Assembly (NCBI GenBank): GCA_947626575.1
Contig: CANQSR010000001.1
Location: 124,001 to 188,000 of the forward strand
DNA: 64,000 nucleotides
Origin: an uncultured Clostridia bacterium
GTDB lineage: Bacteria; Bacillota; Clostridia; Christensenellales; Borkfalkiaceae
Reading direction: 5' to 3'
Shown: in pieces, positions 28,452 to 36,458 of the stretch
How the letters are laid out: the number at the start of each line of letters is the position of its first letter
Numbering within the stretch: position 1 is the first letter of the stretch
Notes under the pieces: model-generated
Database searches by the model: none
Seen by the model: the letters and a program-made list of their open reading frames with translations, nothing else
What the model was told of the DNA's origin: nothing
Made by a program: the position numbers and the translations under genes

Positions 28452-29640
28452 GCCTTCCCCCCAAGAAAAGGCCCTCCTCTTGCTGTCCCTTTTAGGGAAA
28501 GTGGCGCGCGGTCTTGCGCGCCGAAAGGGTTTCAAAACCCCTCTGTCACTCGCAAGCTCGTGACATCTCCCCTCAAAGGGGCGACGAGACCTGCCCCCTT
28601 TTAAGGGGGCGGGTGGCGCGGCTTTGCCGCGTCAGGTGGGGGCGCAATTTTAATAGTTCCCCTCATCAGTCACCTTCGGTGACAGCTTCCCCCCAAAGGG
28701 GGAAGCCCTCCGCCTCCCCCCTTATACCTGAGGGGGGAGGGTAGGGTAGGGGGTGGTTTTGCACCCTTGGCGCCCCCTTGAGGGGGAGCTGACCCGCGTC
28801 TTTTACGGGTCTGAGGGGGTGGCGTTCCGTTTATATGACACCCCTTCCGTCACCTTCGGTGACACCCACCCCTCAAGGGGTGGGCAAGGCCTGCTGTCCC
28901 GCTTCCGTCATTCCGACGACCGCGGCTCCTTTTACGTCATTCCGAACGAAGTGAGGAATCTCGTCCTTTGACCTGCTTAGAGATTTCTCGTCGCTCCGCT
29001 CCTACTTCGCCTGCGGCTCGTGACGCGCTTAGATTACAATAGAAGCCTCGCGCGGTCGAAATGACGTGGTAGGGGGCGCGACCCTGCCCCCCACCACCGC
29101 CCTTCGGGCAGAGCCTCCCCCCGAAGGGGGTAGGCCTTTCCGAGGCTCCTTTTACGTCATTCCGAGCGGAGCGCGGAGCGCGAAGTCGAGGAATCACCTT
29201 ATTATAATAATGTGACCCTTCGGCAAGCTCAGGGTGACGGATTTACCCCCCACTCCCTCAATCCCCCTCCCTAAGGAGGGGGTAAGGGGCGACGAGAGCC
29301 TCCCCCCTTATACCTGAGGGGGGAGGGTAGGGTAGGGGGTGGCCTTGCTGTCCTTTTTAGGGAAAGTGGCGCGCGGTCTTGCGCGCCGAAAGGGTTTCCC
29401 CTCATACCGACCCCGTACGCAGTGAGCGGGGAGTGTATCCTGAGCGAATACGTATCATGGAACCAAATCGTTAAAGATTCACTCGGCCCTTACAGGGCCT
29501 CGGAATGAGGATAAAGGGTTTCAAAACCCCTCTGTCACTCGCAAGCTCGTGACATCTCCCCTCAAAGGGGCGACGAGAGCCTCCCCCCTTATACCTGAGG
29601 GGGGAGGGTAGGGGGTGGGCCTTCTCATCGAAAAAACGGA
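28452..29640. repeat. 1.2 kb intergenic block of modular repeats
   Basis: The densest repeat block; no gene. Contains GCTGTCCC...GCCGAAAGGG modules (28480-28533 and 29344-29397), CCCCTCTGTCACTCGCAAGC modules (28537-28580 and 29526-29578), CCTGCCCCCTTTTAAGGGGG (28590-28642), hairpins with G-rich tails (28709-28750, 29298-29340, 29580-29616), GCGCCCCCTTGAGGGGGAGC...CCACCCCTCAAGGGG (28757-28890), GTCATTCCGAACGAAGTGAG modules (28905-29065, 29150-29200), TGACCCTTCGGCAAGCTC (29210-29240), and a CATACCGACCCCG...GGCCTCGGAATGAGG module (29402-29512) shared with 45672-45784. Confidence 0.85.
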
Positions 29641-29692
29641 ATTTTTGTGCAACCTATACAAATTGTAACGCTTTCTTCGTGCGCTTTTTCTA

Positions 29693-29721
29693 TTGCCTTT
29701 CTTGCGGAAATTGTGTAAAAT
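29693..29721 (+). promoter_or_regulatory. Promoter of the orphan ABC ATPase
   Basis: TTGCCT (29693-29698), 17 bases, TAAAAT (29716-29721). TTGCCT is used as -35 in several units of this window (also 43217, 49985, 52423). Confidence 0.6.
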
Positions 29722-29749
29722 ATTGACATAAAGTTTTTGGAGGAAAGTT

Positions 29750-31159
29750 ATGTCCGGTTTGTTACTCAAAAACATCAACAAAGTTTATCCCGGCGGGAAC
29801 CAGGCAGTGTTTGATTTCTGCCTCGAAATCCGGGATAAGGAATTCATGGTCTTTGTCGGCCCCTCCGGCTGCGGTAAGTCTACCACCCTCCGCATGATCG
29901 CCGGCCTCGAAGAGATCTCTTCGGGCGAACTCTATATTGATGGCAAACTCGTCAACGACGTCGTCCCCAAAGATAGAGATATCGCCATGGTGTTCCAGAA
30001 CTATGCGCTCTATCCGCACATGTCCGTCTATGACAACATGGCCTTCGGTCTTAAACTCCGCAAGGTCCCCAAGGAAGTCATCGACCGCGACGTCAAGGCG
30101 GCCGCCGAGATCCTCGGCATCACCGATTACCTCTCCCGTAAACCCAAGGCCCTTTCGGGCGGCCAACGCCAGCGTGTTGCGCTCGGCCGTACCATCGTCC
30201 GTAAGCCCAAGGTATTCCTTCTCGATGAGCCGCTCTCCAACTTGGATGCTAAGCTCCGTGCGCAGATGCGTACCGAGATCAGTAAGCTCCACGTCCGCCT
30301 TGGGACGACGTTCATCTACGTCACCCACGACCAGATCGAGGCTATGACGATGGGGACCCGTATCGTTGTCATGAAGGATGGCTTCATGCAACAGGTGGAT
30401 ACCCCTCAGAACCTTTACGATTATCCCATCAACCTCTTCGTCGCGGGCTTCATCGGCACGCCTCAGATGAACTTCTTCAAGAAGTCCCACATCACCGAAG
30501 AGGACGGCAAGGTCTATATCAACTTCGTCGGCGGGAACAAGATCCTTCTGCCCGAAACCGTCGTTGCCAAGATCAAGAACCTCGATGACTACAAGAACAC
30601 GGGCAAGGAAGTCACGCTCGGCGTCCGTCCTGAGGATATCCATGAGGACCAGCGCTTCATCGAGACCTCTCCTGAGACCGTCGTCAAGGCGAAGATCGAA
30701 GTCATCGAAAAACTCGGCGCCGAGATGCAGATCTACTGCGATGTAGATTATCAGAGCGAAAAGACGACCATCGTCGACGCGGCCGCGCAGATGGTTGCGA
30801 AGATCTCCTCCCGTGCGAGCGTTGAGCTTGGCTCCGTCGTCGAGCTTGCCTTCGATGCACGCCACATCCACCTCTTCGATGGCTTCACCGAAGCTACCAT
30901 GCTGGAACGTGACGAACACTATGAGGTCATCCCCGAAAATGCGGAAGGCGCGGCGTTCGTACCTCCTACACCGCAGGAGATGCAGGCTCAGATCGATGCC
31001 GCCCGCGTTGTCACCAAGGAGATGAAGAAGCAGGCCAAGCACGATGCGAAGATGGAAGCAAAGCGCAAGGCGCAGGAAGCCGAAGCCGCCGTTCAGGAAG
31101 AACACAAGGAAGAGGAACCCGCCGAAGAGCCGAAGGAAGAAGAACCCAAGGAAGAATAA
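29750..31159 (+). CDS. Sugar-type ABC transporter ATPase (MsmX/UgpC-like) with charged C-terminal tail
   Basis: 469 residues. Walker A GPSGCGKST (about residues 37-45), Q-loop VFQNYALYPHM, signature LSGGQRQR, Walker B VFLLDEPLSNLDAKLR and switch His in YVTHDQ. The TOBE/OB regulatory domain follows (about residues 235-375). This fits the CUT1 family, whose proteins are about 370 residues; here a tail of about 90 residues continues, first Ala/Lys/Met helical and then Glu/Pro/Lys repeats (EEPAEEPKEEEPKEE). No permease or binding protein is near, as with MsmX-type shared ATPases. Strong promoter, TTGGAGGAAAG site and terminator. Confidence 0.93.
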   Translation: MSGLLLKNINKVYPGGNQAVFDFCLEIRDKEFMVFVGPSGCGKSTTLRMIAGLEEISSGELYIDGKLVNDVVPKDRDIAMVFQNYALYPHMSVYDNMAFGLKLRKVPKEVIDRDVKAAAEILGITDYLSRKPKALSGGQRQRVALGRTIVRKPKVFLLDEPLSNLDAKLRAQMRTEISKLHVRLGTTFIYVTHDQIEAMTMGTRIVVMKDGFMQQVDTPQNLYDYPINLFVAGFIGTPQMNFFKKSHITEEDGKVYINFVGGNKILLPETVVAKIKNLDDYKNTGKEVTLGVRPEDIHEDQRFIETSPETVVKAKIEVIEKLGAEMQIYCDVDYQSEKTTIVDAAAQMVAKISSRASVELGSVVELAFDARHIHLFDGFTEATMLERDEHYEVIPENAEGAAFVPPTPQEMQAQIDAARVVTKEMKKQAKHDAKMEAKRKAQEAEAAVQEEHKEEEPAEEPKEEEPKEE

Positions 31160-31171
31160 CAAGTAAAACCA

Positions 31172-31203
31172 AAGAGCGCTTGCATTCGCAAGCGCTCTTT
31201 TCT
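31172..31203 (+). terminator. Terminator of the ABC ATPase gene
   Basis: AAGAGCGCTTGC (31172-31183), ATTC loop, GCAAGCGCTCTT (31188-31199), T-tail. Confidence 0.92.
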
Positions 31204-31735
31204 ATGCGCGGGGGCGACGAGACCTGCCCCTACTTGTGGGGGCGGGTGGCGCGGCTTTGCCGCGTCAGGTGGGGGTGATGAAGCCCTACCCCCAATGGGG
31301 GGAGGGTGGCACGAGCAAGGCGAGTGACGGATGGGGGGCTTCGTATTCCGACGACCGAGGTTTCTATACGTCATTCCGAACGAAGTGAGGAATCTCGTTC
31401 TTAGAGATTTCTCACCCCTGCTGGGTTCGAAATGACGCGCGGGAGCGCGGAGCGCGCAGTTGAGGAATCACCTTATTATAATAATGTGACCCTTCGGCAA
31501 GCTCAGGGTGACGGAATTATCCCCACTCCCTCAATCCCCCTCCCCAAGGAGGGGGTAGCCTTGCCCACCCCTTTGAGGGGTGGGTGTCACCGAAGGTGAC
31601 GGAAGGGGTGTCATATAAATAGAATGCCCCCCTGCCTGTCACGGCGGAGCCGTGACGTCCTCCCCCCCTCAGGTATAAGGGGGGAGGCGGTGTCTTCCCA
31701 AGGGTAGGGGGTGACGGAATGAGGGCGGAAAGGGG
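31204..31735. repeat. Intergenic repeat block before the permease gene
   Basis: No gene. CCTGCCCCTACTTGTGGGGG...GTCAGGTGGGGG (31220-31278), a GTCATTCCGAACGAAGTGAG/GAGATTTCTCACCCC module (31370-31437), TTATTATAATAATGTGACCC...GGGTGACGG (31470-31514), an inverted ACCCCTTTGAGGGGTGGG/GGTGTCAC module (31565-31620) and an inverted CCCCCC hairpin (31661-31690). Confidence 0.8.
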
Positions 31736-31776
31736 CCATGGGGCGGATAAGAAACGCAAGCCGTTCGTGAAATCCC

Positions 31777-31805
31777 TTGACAAAACCCGCAAAAAGGGAT
31801 ATCAT
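31777..31805 (+). promoter_or_regulatory. Promoter of the permease-phosphatase pair
   Basis: TTGACA (31777-31782), 17 bases, TATCAT (31800-31805). This fixes the downstream gene start at the GTG of 31839 rather than an earlier in-frame ATG. Confidence 0.75.
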
Positions 31806-31838
31806 GATAAGGAAATTCAAAAAGGAGGGGAATCTGCC

Positions 31839-32840
31839 GTGTGGGACGTCGTTTTAGATGCGCTGATTGATACGTTAAAGCTCTTTCCCTTCCTCTTTGT
31901 TCTCTATATCCTCATCGAGGTCATGGAACACAACACGGGCGTGGGGCGTCCCCGCCGCGCCCTCAGCGGTAAGCTCGCCCCCCTCATCGGCGCCGCGCTC
32001 GGCATCGTACCCATGTGCGGCTTCTCCGTGATGGCCGCCAAACTCTATAAACACCGCCATATCACGCTCGGCACCCTGCTCGCCGTGTTCATCACCACGA
32101 GCGACGAGGGCCTCATCGTTTTGCTCTTCTCCGGGCTGGATATCGTCTCCAAGCTCATCGCCGTCGCCGCTTTGGTCGGCATACGCTTTGCAATGGGCGT
32201 CGCGCTCGCCTATCTCTTCGATGCCGTCATCCGCAAAAAACCTCTTCCCATTCCCGAACATGACCACGAAGAGGGGTACCATGTCCGCGATGCGGCCTCA
32301 GAAAACGTCGATCGGCACCACAATCACGGCCATGACGAAGGCGACGAGGAACATGCGCACGGCCACGGCCATGACGACGACGGGGAACACGCGCACGGCG
32401 ACTGCGCCTGCGACGAACTTTCCCCCTGCGAGCATAAGCATAAAAGCAACCTTTCGCTCTATCTCGTCTCGCCGCTTCTGCATGCGCTTCAAGTTGCGGC
32501 CTTCGTGCTGCTCGTCAACCTCGCCTTCGGGCTGCTCATCTATTGGATCGGCGAGGCGCGCTTTGTGGGCTTCATGCAGGGTTCGGCCTATTGGGTCCAG
32601 CCGCTCGTATGCGCGCTCATCGGCGCCATTCCCAACTGCGCCTCTTCGGTGGTGCTTGCGGAGGCGTATGCGTTGGGCGGCATCGGTTTCGGGGGACTGC
32701 TCGCGGGGCTGACCGTCAATGCGGGGCTGGGGTATCTCATCCTGCTGGAAAAAAAGCAAGGCCTCGCCATCGCGGGCGGGATGCTCGTTTTGGGCATCGC
32801 CGCGGGCTATGCCGCCTGCGCCGTGATGCTTCTCATATAG
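31839..32840 (+). CDS. Putative metal/metalloid permease with His-rich loop (ArsP_2-like)
   Basis: 333 residues from a GTG with AGGAGGGG eight bases upstream. About nine to ten hydrophobic helices in two halves, each with a small-residue motif: GIVPMCGFSVMAA in the first half and GAIPNCASSVVLAEAY in the second, which suggests an internal duplication. Between them (about residues 148-215) is a cytosolic or external loop packed with His, Asp, Glu and a CACDE pair. The layout matches the putative 10-TM heavy-metal exporter family (ArsP_2/DUF2899). Metal identity cannot be told. A CGGACATGGTA word lies antisense in the loop (32277-32287). Confidence 0.82.
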   Translation: MWDVVLDALIDTLKLFPFLFVLYILIEVMEHNTGVGRPRRALSGKLAPLIGAALGIVPMCGFSVMAAKLYKHRHITLGTLLAVFITTSDEGLIVLLFSGLDIVSKLIAVAALVGIRFAMGVALAYLFDAVIRKKPLPIPEHDHEEGYHVRDAASENVDRHHNHGHDEGDEEHAHGHGHDDDGEHAHGDCACDELSPCEHKHKSNLSLYLVSPLLHALQVAAFVLLVNLAFGLLIYWIGEARFVGFMQGSAYWVQPLVCALIGAIPNCASSVVLAEAYALGGIGFGGLLAGLTVNAGLGYLILLEKKQGLAIAGGMLVLGIAAGYAACAVMLLI

Positions 32841-32849
32841 GAGGCCGCC

Positions 32850-33635
32850 GTGGACGCAAGGACGTTGCTTGAAGAGACAGATCTCTTTTTGCTCGATTTG
32901 GACGGGACGGTCTACCTCGGCGAGACGCCCATCGGCGGTATGCAGACCACCCTTGCGCGGCTCCGTTCGATGGGGAAGCGGCTCGTCTTTCTCACCAACA
33001 ATTCCTCCAAGACGGAGGCGGAATACCGCGAAAAACTCGCACGTATCGGCCTTCTCGATGCGCGCGACGGGGTATATACTTCGGGCATGGCTACCGCCGA
33101 ATACCTCATGCGGCGGGAGAGGGGCAAGCGCGTGTATCTCGTGGCGACGGACGCCGTCAAGGCGGAATTTGCCGCTTACGGCGTGCCGCTCGATGACGTC
33201 CGCCCCCAGCTTTGCGTCCTCGCATACGATACCGGCCTCACGTTTTCCAAACTGCGCAAGCTCGACGCGTTTTTGCGCGCGGGCCTTCCGTTTATTGCGA
33301 CGCACCCCGATGCCGTCTGCCCGACGCCGGACGGCTCCATGCCCGATGTGGGGAGTTTTTTGGCCCTGCTCAGGGCGTCGTCGGGAAGGGACCCCGATCT
33401 CATCGTGGGCAAGCCATATACGGGGATGGGGGATGCGCTCGCCGAACGGTACGGCATCCCCAAGGCGCGCATGTGTATGGCGGGCGACCGTATGCACACG
33501 GATATCCGCTTTGCAAACCGCAACGGGATGCACGCCGTTCTCGTGCTTTCGGGGGAGACGACGCGGGAGAGCATGAAGAATTTCCCCGATGCGCCCGATC
33601 TGGTGCTTCCCGACCTCAACGCGATTTTTGCTTGA
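32850..33635 (+). CDS. HAD-superfamily phosphatase, NagD/Araf type
   Basis: 261 residues, GTG start with ATAGGAGG six bases upstream, nine bases after the permease stop, so co-transcribed. HAD motifs: DLDGTVYLGETPI (I), LTNNSS (II), a Lys in KPYTGMGDALAERYG (III) and AGDRMHTDI (IV). The C2-type cap follows motif II. Family members dephosphorylate sugar phosphates, nucleotides or nitrophenylphosphate; substrate unknown. Confidence 0.92.
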   Translation: MDARTLLEETDLFLLDLDGTVYLGETPIGGMQTTLARLRSMGKRLVFLTNNSSKTEAEYREKLARIGLLDARDGVYTSGMATAEYLMRRERGKRVYLVATDAVKAEFAAYGVPLDDVRPQLCVLAYDTGLTFSKLRKLDAFLRAGLPFIATHPDAVCPTPDGSMPDVGSFLALLRASSGRDPDLIVGKPYTGMGDALAERYGIPKARMCMAGDRMHTDIRFANRNGMHAVLVLSGETTRESMKNFPDAPDLVLPDLNAIFA

Positions 33636-33651
33636 TTTTTCGGAAAATTGT

Positions 33652-33679
33652 TTGAACGCCGCCCGCCGGGCGGTATAAA
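33652..33679 (+). promoter_or_regulatory. Promoter of the sigma-factor operon with GC palindrome in the spacer
   Basis: TTGAAC (33652-33657), 16-base spacer, TATAAA (33674-33679). The spacer is a palindrome CCGCCCG / CGGGCGG (33659-33673), which could be an operator or the end of the previous transcript. Confidence 0.6.
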
Positions 33680-33717
33680 AAATAAAGAAGCGCGTATTGC
33701 GCGCGACGGAGGTTACC

Positions 33718-34017
33718 ATGCAGGAGATGACCCTACTTTCCCGCGAACCGCTGTGCTTCGGGCTTGCGGGCGAGATCGATGCGGGCAACTGCGATGAATT
33801 TTACGGCGAGGTGCTGAAAAGCTATCGGAGCGGAGACCTCGTGTTCGAGTGCGCCAAACTCGAATTTATCGATTCGACGATGCTCGGAACGCTCGTCAAA
33901 CTGCGCAAGACGGTCGCGGAGCAGGGCGGAAGCCTGATCCTCCGCCATTTGCAGCCGCGCCTCAAAAAGCTCTTCGTCATCTGTGCGCTCGACAAAGTGA
34001 TGGAGATAGAGGAATGA
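33718..34017 (+). CDS. STAS-domain anti-sigma-factor antagonist (SpoIIAA/RsbV-like)
   Basis: 99 residues from the ATG at 33718 (GGAGG five bases upstream). A STAS fold: LAGEIDAGNCDEFYGEVL, VFECAKLEFIDSTMLGTLVKL with the predicted phosphorylatable Ser in the DST motif (about residue 59), and a C-terminal helix LKKLFVICALDKVMEIEE. In SpoIIAA/RsbV systems, the unphosphorylated form binds the anti-sigma kinase and frees the sigma factor. The stop overlaps the next ATG by four bases (ATGA). Confidence 0.9.
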   Translation: MQEMTLLSREPLCFGLAGEIDAGNCDEFYGEVLKSYRSGDLVFECAKLEFIDSTMLGTLVKLRKTVAEQGGSLILRHLQPRLKKLFVICALDKVMEIEE

Positions 34018-34370
34018 AGGATCTCATGCAATTACAGCTCCCGCTGGGGGGCGATATCATGACGACGGTGCGGCTTACGACGGGCGGCATCTGTTCGCTC
34101 GCGGGCATGGACCTCGATTCGAGCGAGGATTGCAAGGTGTGCGTCACGGAGAGCCTGCTTCTGTTATTGCATGCGGGGTATGCCCGTGCGGCCGTCCGCT
34201 TTTTCGATGGAGAAGATGGTCTTCGCATCGAGATCGCGGGCATGGGTACCGCCGCCGACGCCGTTTCCGCGCCCGAAGATGAAATTTCCGAGGCGCTTCT
34301 CGGCGCGCTGGCCGCGCGCGTGAGCTTTGAAAAGCGCGAACGTCTCACGGGCGTTATCATTGAATTTTGA
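34014..34370 (+). CDS. Degenerate HATPase-like protein (possible anti-sigma factor)
   Basis: 118 residues. By position this should be the SpoIIAB/RsbW-type anti-sigma kinase. The N-terminal half resembles that fold (VRLTTGGICSLAGMDLDSSED, then CVTESLLLLLHAGYARAAVRF), where normal members have EACTNAV with the Mg-binding Asn. Here the Asn is absent, and no clear DxGxG or GxGL nucleotide boxes are seen. It may bind partners without ATP hydrolysis, or have diverged from the family. Overlaps STAS upstream by four bases; two bases separate it from the sigma start. Confidence 0.6.
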   Translation: MKDLMQLQLPLGGDIMTTVRLTTGGICSLAGMDLDSSEDCKVCVTESLLLLLHAGYARAAVRFFDGEDGLRIEIAGMGTAADAVSAPEDEISEALLGALAARVSFEKRERLTGVIIEF

Positions 34371-34372
34371 GC

Positions 34373-35104
34373 ATGGACGAGGCAGAACTTTTTACAACTT
34401 ATGCCGCGACCCATGACCTTGCGCTCCGCAACAAGATCGTTGAGCGCTATCTCTACATTGCGGAAATGCTCGCAAAAAAGTTCGTGGGGCGGGGCGTCGA
34501 ATACGACGACCTCTATCAGGTCGCCTCTTTGGCGCTCATCAAGGGCGTGGAGCGGTTCGACCCGTCGCAGGGGGTGAAATTTTCCACCTTCATCACGCCC
34601 ACGATCACGGGCGAGATCAAGAATTATTTCCGCGACCATTCCCGCCTCGTGCATCTTCCCCGCCGCGTCAACGAGTTGAAACTCGGCATCCGAAAGGCCG
34701 CCGAGGAATTGGCGATGGAGACGGGCAAACAGCCGGGTGCGCGGGAGATCGCGTCGCGGCTGGGCGTGAGTGAAGAAGAAGTCGTCAGCATCGCCGAGGC
34801 GGGGGCCGTGGTCTCGCTCGATAGCCCTGCGCCTGAGAGTGAGCGGGGCGGGGACTTCCACGAACTCGTTGCCGCCGCGGATGACGGCGAGATCGAGGTG
34901 ATGGAACAGCGCGACGTCTTGGAGTCGGCCATGAAGGGCCTTCGTCCCTGCGAACGCTCGGTCATCGAGTACCGCTATTTGGAGGGTCTCTCGCAGACGG
35001 AGACGGCGCGGCGGTTGGGCGTATCGCAGATGTACGTCTCGCGTCTCGAACGCAAAGTGCTTGGCAAATTGCGCGAAAACTTGAAAAAGGGGATGGCGGA
35101 ATGA
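34373..35104 (+). CDS. Sigma factor of the SigB/SigF/SigG family
   Basis: 243 residues. Region 2 (LRNKIVERYLYIAEMLAKKF, YDDLYQVASLALIKGVERFDPSQGVKFSTF) and -10 recognition TPTITGEIKNYFRDHS; region 3 (RRVNELKLGIRKAAEELAMETG); region 4 HTH (LRPCERSVIEYRYLEGLSQTETARRLGVSQMYVSRLERK). Domain pattern matches SigF/SigB-type factors that need partner-switching control. ATG 34373 is preferred; TTG 34367 is possible. It ends in ATGA overlap with the next gene. Whether it is the sporulation SigF or a stress factor cannot be decided. Confidence 0.92.
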   Translation: MDEAELFTTYAATHDLALRNKIVERYLYIAEMLAKKFVGRGVEYDDLYQVASLALIKGVERFDPSQGVKFSTFITPTITGEIKNYFRDHSRLVHLPRRVNELKLGIRKAAEELAMETGKQPGAREIASRLGVSEEEVVSIAEAGAVVSLDSPAPESERGGDFHELVAAADDGEIEVMEQRDVLESAMKGLRPCERSVIEYRYLEGLSQTETARRLGVSQMYVSRLERKVLGKLRENLKKGMAE

Positions 35105-35445
35105 CGGTGGAAAGTCATGCGGCGGCCCTGCAAGCCGTTGCGGAAATGTGCAGAGCGCTCAAAGGCCTCCCGGAAGGCGTCGTGTTCGATTGCAAATTGG
35201 TCGCCTCCGAACTCTTGAACAACGCCATCAAATACGGCGGCGGGTACGCGCGGTTCAGTTTTGCCCAAACGGGGGGACAGGTCCGCATTGCCGTGCGCGG
35301 CGCGCTTCCCTTCGAGCCGCCCAAAACGTGCGTGATGCCTTCGCCCTCCGCGGAGAGCGGGCGCGGGCTGTGCCTCGTCGACGCCGTCGCCCTCAAACGG
35401 GAATATTCCGAGGAAGAGGGGATCATCGTATTTGTGGGGCTATAA
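35101..35445 (+). CDS. HATPase-domain anti-sigma-type serine kinase (RsbW/SpoIIAB-like)
   Basis: 114 residues. GHKL ATPase fold with the N-box VASELLNNAIKYGGG (Asn present) and G2-type SGRGLCLVDAVAL, and no DxGxG box clearly visible. It starts within the sigma stop codon. In Bacillus sigB and spoIIA operons the kinase precedes the sigma gene; here the better-preserved ATPase follows it, with a second degenerate one before. Confidence 0.85.
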   Translation: MTVESHAAALQAVAEMCRALKGLPEGVVFDCKLVASELLNNAIKYGGGYARFSFAQTGGQVRIAVRGALPFEPPKTCVMPSPSAESGRGLCLVDAVALKREYSEEEGIIVFVGL

Positions 35446-35548
35446 ATTTTTTGAATATCGGTAAAAATGCAAATCCGATCATAGAGGGTGAAATTACATT
35501 CACGGCTTATGATTACTGTTTGGCGACAACGGAGTTTGCGTTTTTCAT

Positions 35549-35576
35549 GCGCTGACTTCGGTTGGCGCAGTTTTTT
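35549..35576 (+). terminator. Probable terminator of the sigma operon
   Basis: GCGCTGAC...GTTGGCGC with TTCG loop, then six T. About 100 bases of gene-free DNA separate it from the last operon stop. Confidence 0.6.
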
Positions 35577-35612
35577 ATATTTGGGGGAAATGCAATGCGG
35601 GAAAAACTTTCC

Positions 35613-35643
35613 GAAAAAGGGGCGCGGCAAACTTGCCGCGCCC
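35613..35643 (-). terminator. Terminator of the 35659 XRE gene
   Basis: GGGCGCGGCAA (35620-35630), AC, TTGCCGCGCCC (35633-35643), with an A-run on the left that becomes a T-tail on the minus strand. Confidence 0.85.
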
Positions 35644-35658
35644 GCCTGAAACGCATGG

Positions 35659-35973
35659 CTACACCATCGACTTCATCAAAGCAAGCATACGCTTTTGCTG
35701 TTCACGGCTCAAACGGTTCCAGACGGAAAGGAGTTCCTTGTTTTCGGATATGTCATTTTCATCCATAAGAAAATGGATGAGGTCTGTCCCCAAGGCAGAG
35801 CAAAGGGCATCCAACACGGAGAGCGTCGGCGAAGAACCCCGTTCGCGCCAATGGTAGAGCGCCATAGCGGATATTCCCGCTTCCTGCGCAAGACCGTTTA
35901 TAGACAGCCCTTTTTCTTTCCGCATGGCGTCTATCTTATCGTATAGGGCTTTGCTGTCATAGATGTCTATCAT
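35659..35973 (-). CDS. XRE-family transcriptional regulator
   Basis: 104 residues. HTH about residues 10-65 (INGLAQEAGISAMALYHWRERGSSPTLSVLDALCSALGTDLIHFL) followed by a C-terminal helix with SREQQKRMLALMK. TATAAT on the minus strand at 35995-36000 (35 bases upstream) with a weak -35. AAGGG ribosome-binding site. Confidence 0.9.
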   Translation of the reverse strand: MIDIYDSKALYDKIDAMRKEKGLSINGLAQEAGISAMALYHWRERGSSPTLSVLDALCSALGTDLIHFLMDENDISENKELLSVWNRLSREQQKRMLALMKSMV

Positions 35974-36045
35974 AAATTTTACCCTTCCGATTTTATTATA
36001 TAGACAACAGGTGAAAAAATTCCAACCAAATGGGAAATTTAAGCT

Positions 36046-36084
36046 AACCCATGGGTTGATTTATGATAAAAAGTAGGTTATAAT
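36046..36084 (+). promoter_or_regulatory. Orphan promoter with overlapping palindrome
   Basis: TTGATT (36056-36061), 17 bases, TATAAT (36079-36084). A perfect 12 bp palindrome AACCCATGGGTT (36046-36057) touches the -35. No coding gene follows; see the candidate RNA. Confidence 0.6.
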
Positions 36085-36090
36085 ATTCTT

Positions 36091-36165
36091 ATAATCCACC
36101 TCAGAGGGGATCCTTCCGTTTGAATGCAGAGGGCGGGCGCGGCAGATTGCCGCGCCCGCCCTTTA
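36091..36165 (+). ncRNA. Candidate small RNA, about 75 nt
   Basis: Defined by the promoter at 36056 and a very strong hairpin AGGGCGGGCGCGGCA (36130-36144) / TGCCGCGCCCGCCCT (36148-36162) with a weak T-tail. The 5' half has CCTCAGAGGGGATCC. No start codon with a ribosome-binding site is present. Tentative; it could also be a leader left from a lost gene. Confidence 0.35.
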
Positions 36166-36458
36166 TGCTTAAAAGAAACCACGCGATAATCGCGTGGTTC
36201 AAGAGGCTATGGCCGATGACAAAAACTTGCTGTCCCATAGTGGGGAAGTGGTGTGCGTCCTTATGCGCCGAAAGGGGCGTCATTTCGAGCGGAGCGTAGC
36301 GGAGTCGAGAAATCTCAAAATAAGGTAGAGATGTCTCGACTGCGCTCGACATGACGAATTTAAGGTAGATGTCTCGACTGCGCTCGACATGACGATAAGG
36401 TAGATGTCTCGACTGCGCTCGACATGACGGATTTAAGGTAGATGTCTTGACTATGCGA
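36166..36458. repeat. Hairpin and tandem repeats before the Pro-rich membrane protein terminator
   Basis: A 10 bp hairpin AACCACGCGA/TCGCGTGGTT (36177-36199), a GCTGTCCC...GCCGAAAGGGG module (36226-36275), a GTCATTTCGAGCGGAGCG module (36278-36320), and about four tandem units of 35-40 bases with the core CTCGACTGCGCTCGACATGA (36321-36450). Confidence 0.8.

Noticed and set aside
28514-28971. Short open frames with strings such as VIPNEVRNL
   Set aside because: These lie entirely in repeat modules and recur, frame-shifted and truncated, at other repeat blocks. They are translations of non-coding repeats.
29762-31162. Minus-strand open frame across the ABC ATPase
   Set aside because: Shadow of a clear ABC ATPase; composition Asp/Leu-rich without motifs.
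31400-31440. T-arm-like GGGTTCGAAAT in repeats
   Set aside because: It belongs to the GAGATTTCTCACCCC...GGTTCGAAATGAC repeat module; no acceptor or anticodon stem can be drawn, so no tRNA.
31719-31838. Upstream ATG start for the metal permease
   Set aside because: A TTGACA-17-TATCAT promoter lies downstream of that ATG, and a GTG with AGGAGGGG follows it.
36321-36450. Possible CRISPR-like array
   Set aside because: Units of 35-40 bases are tandem without unique spacers; core also occurs in dispersed repeats; no cas genes.
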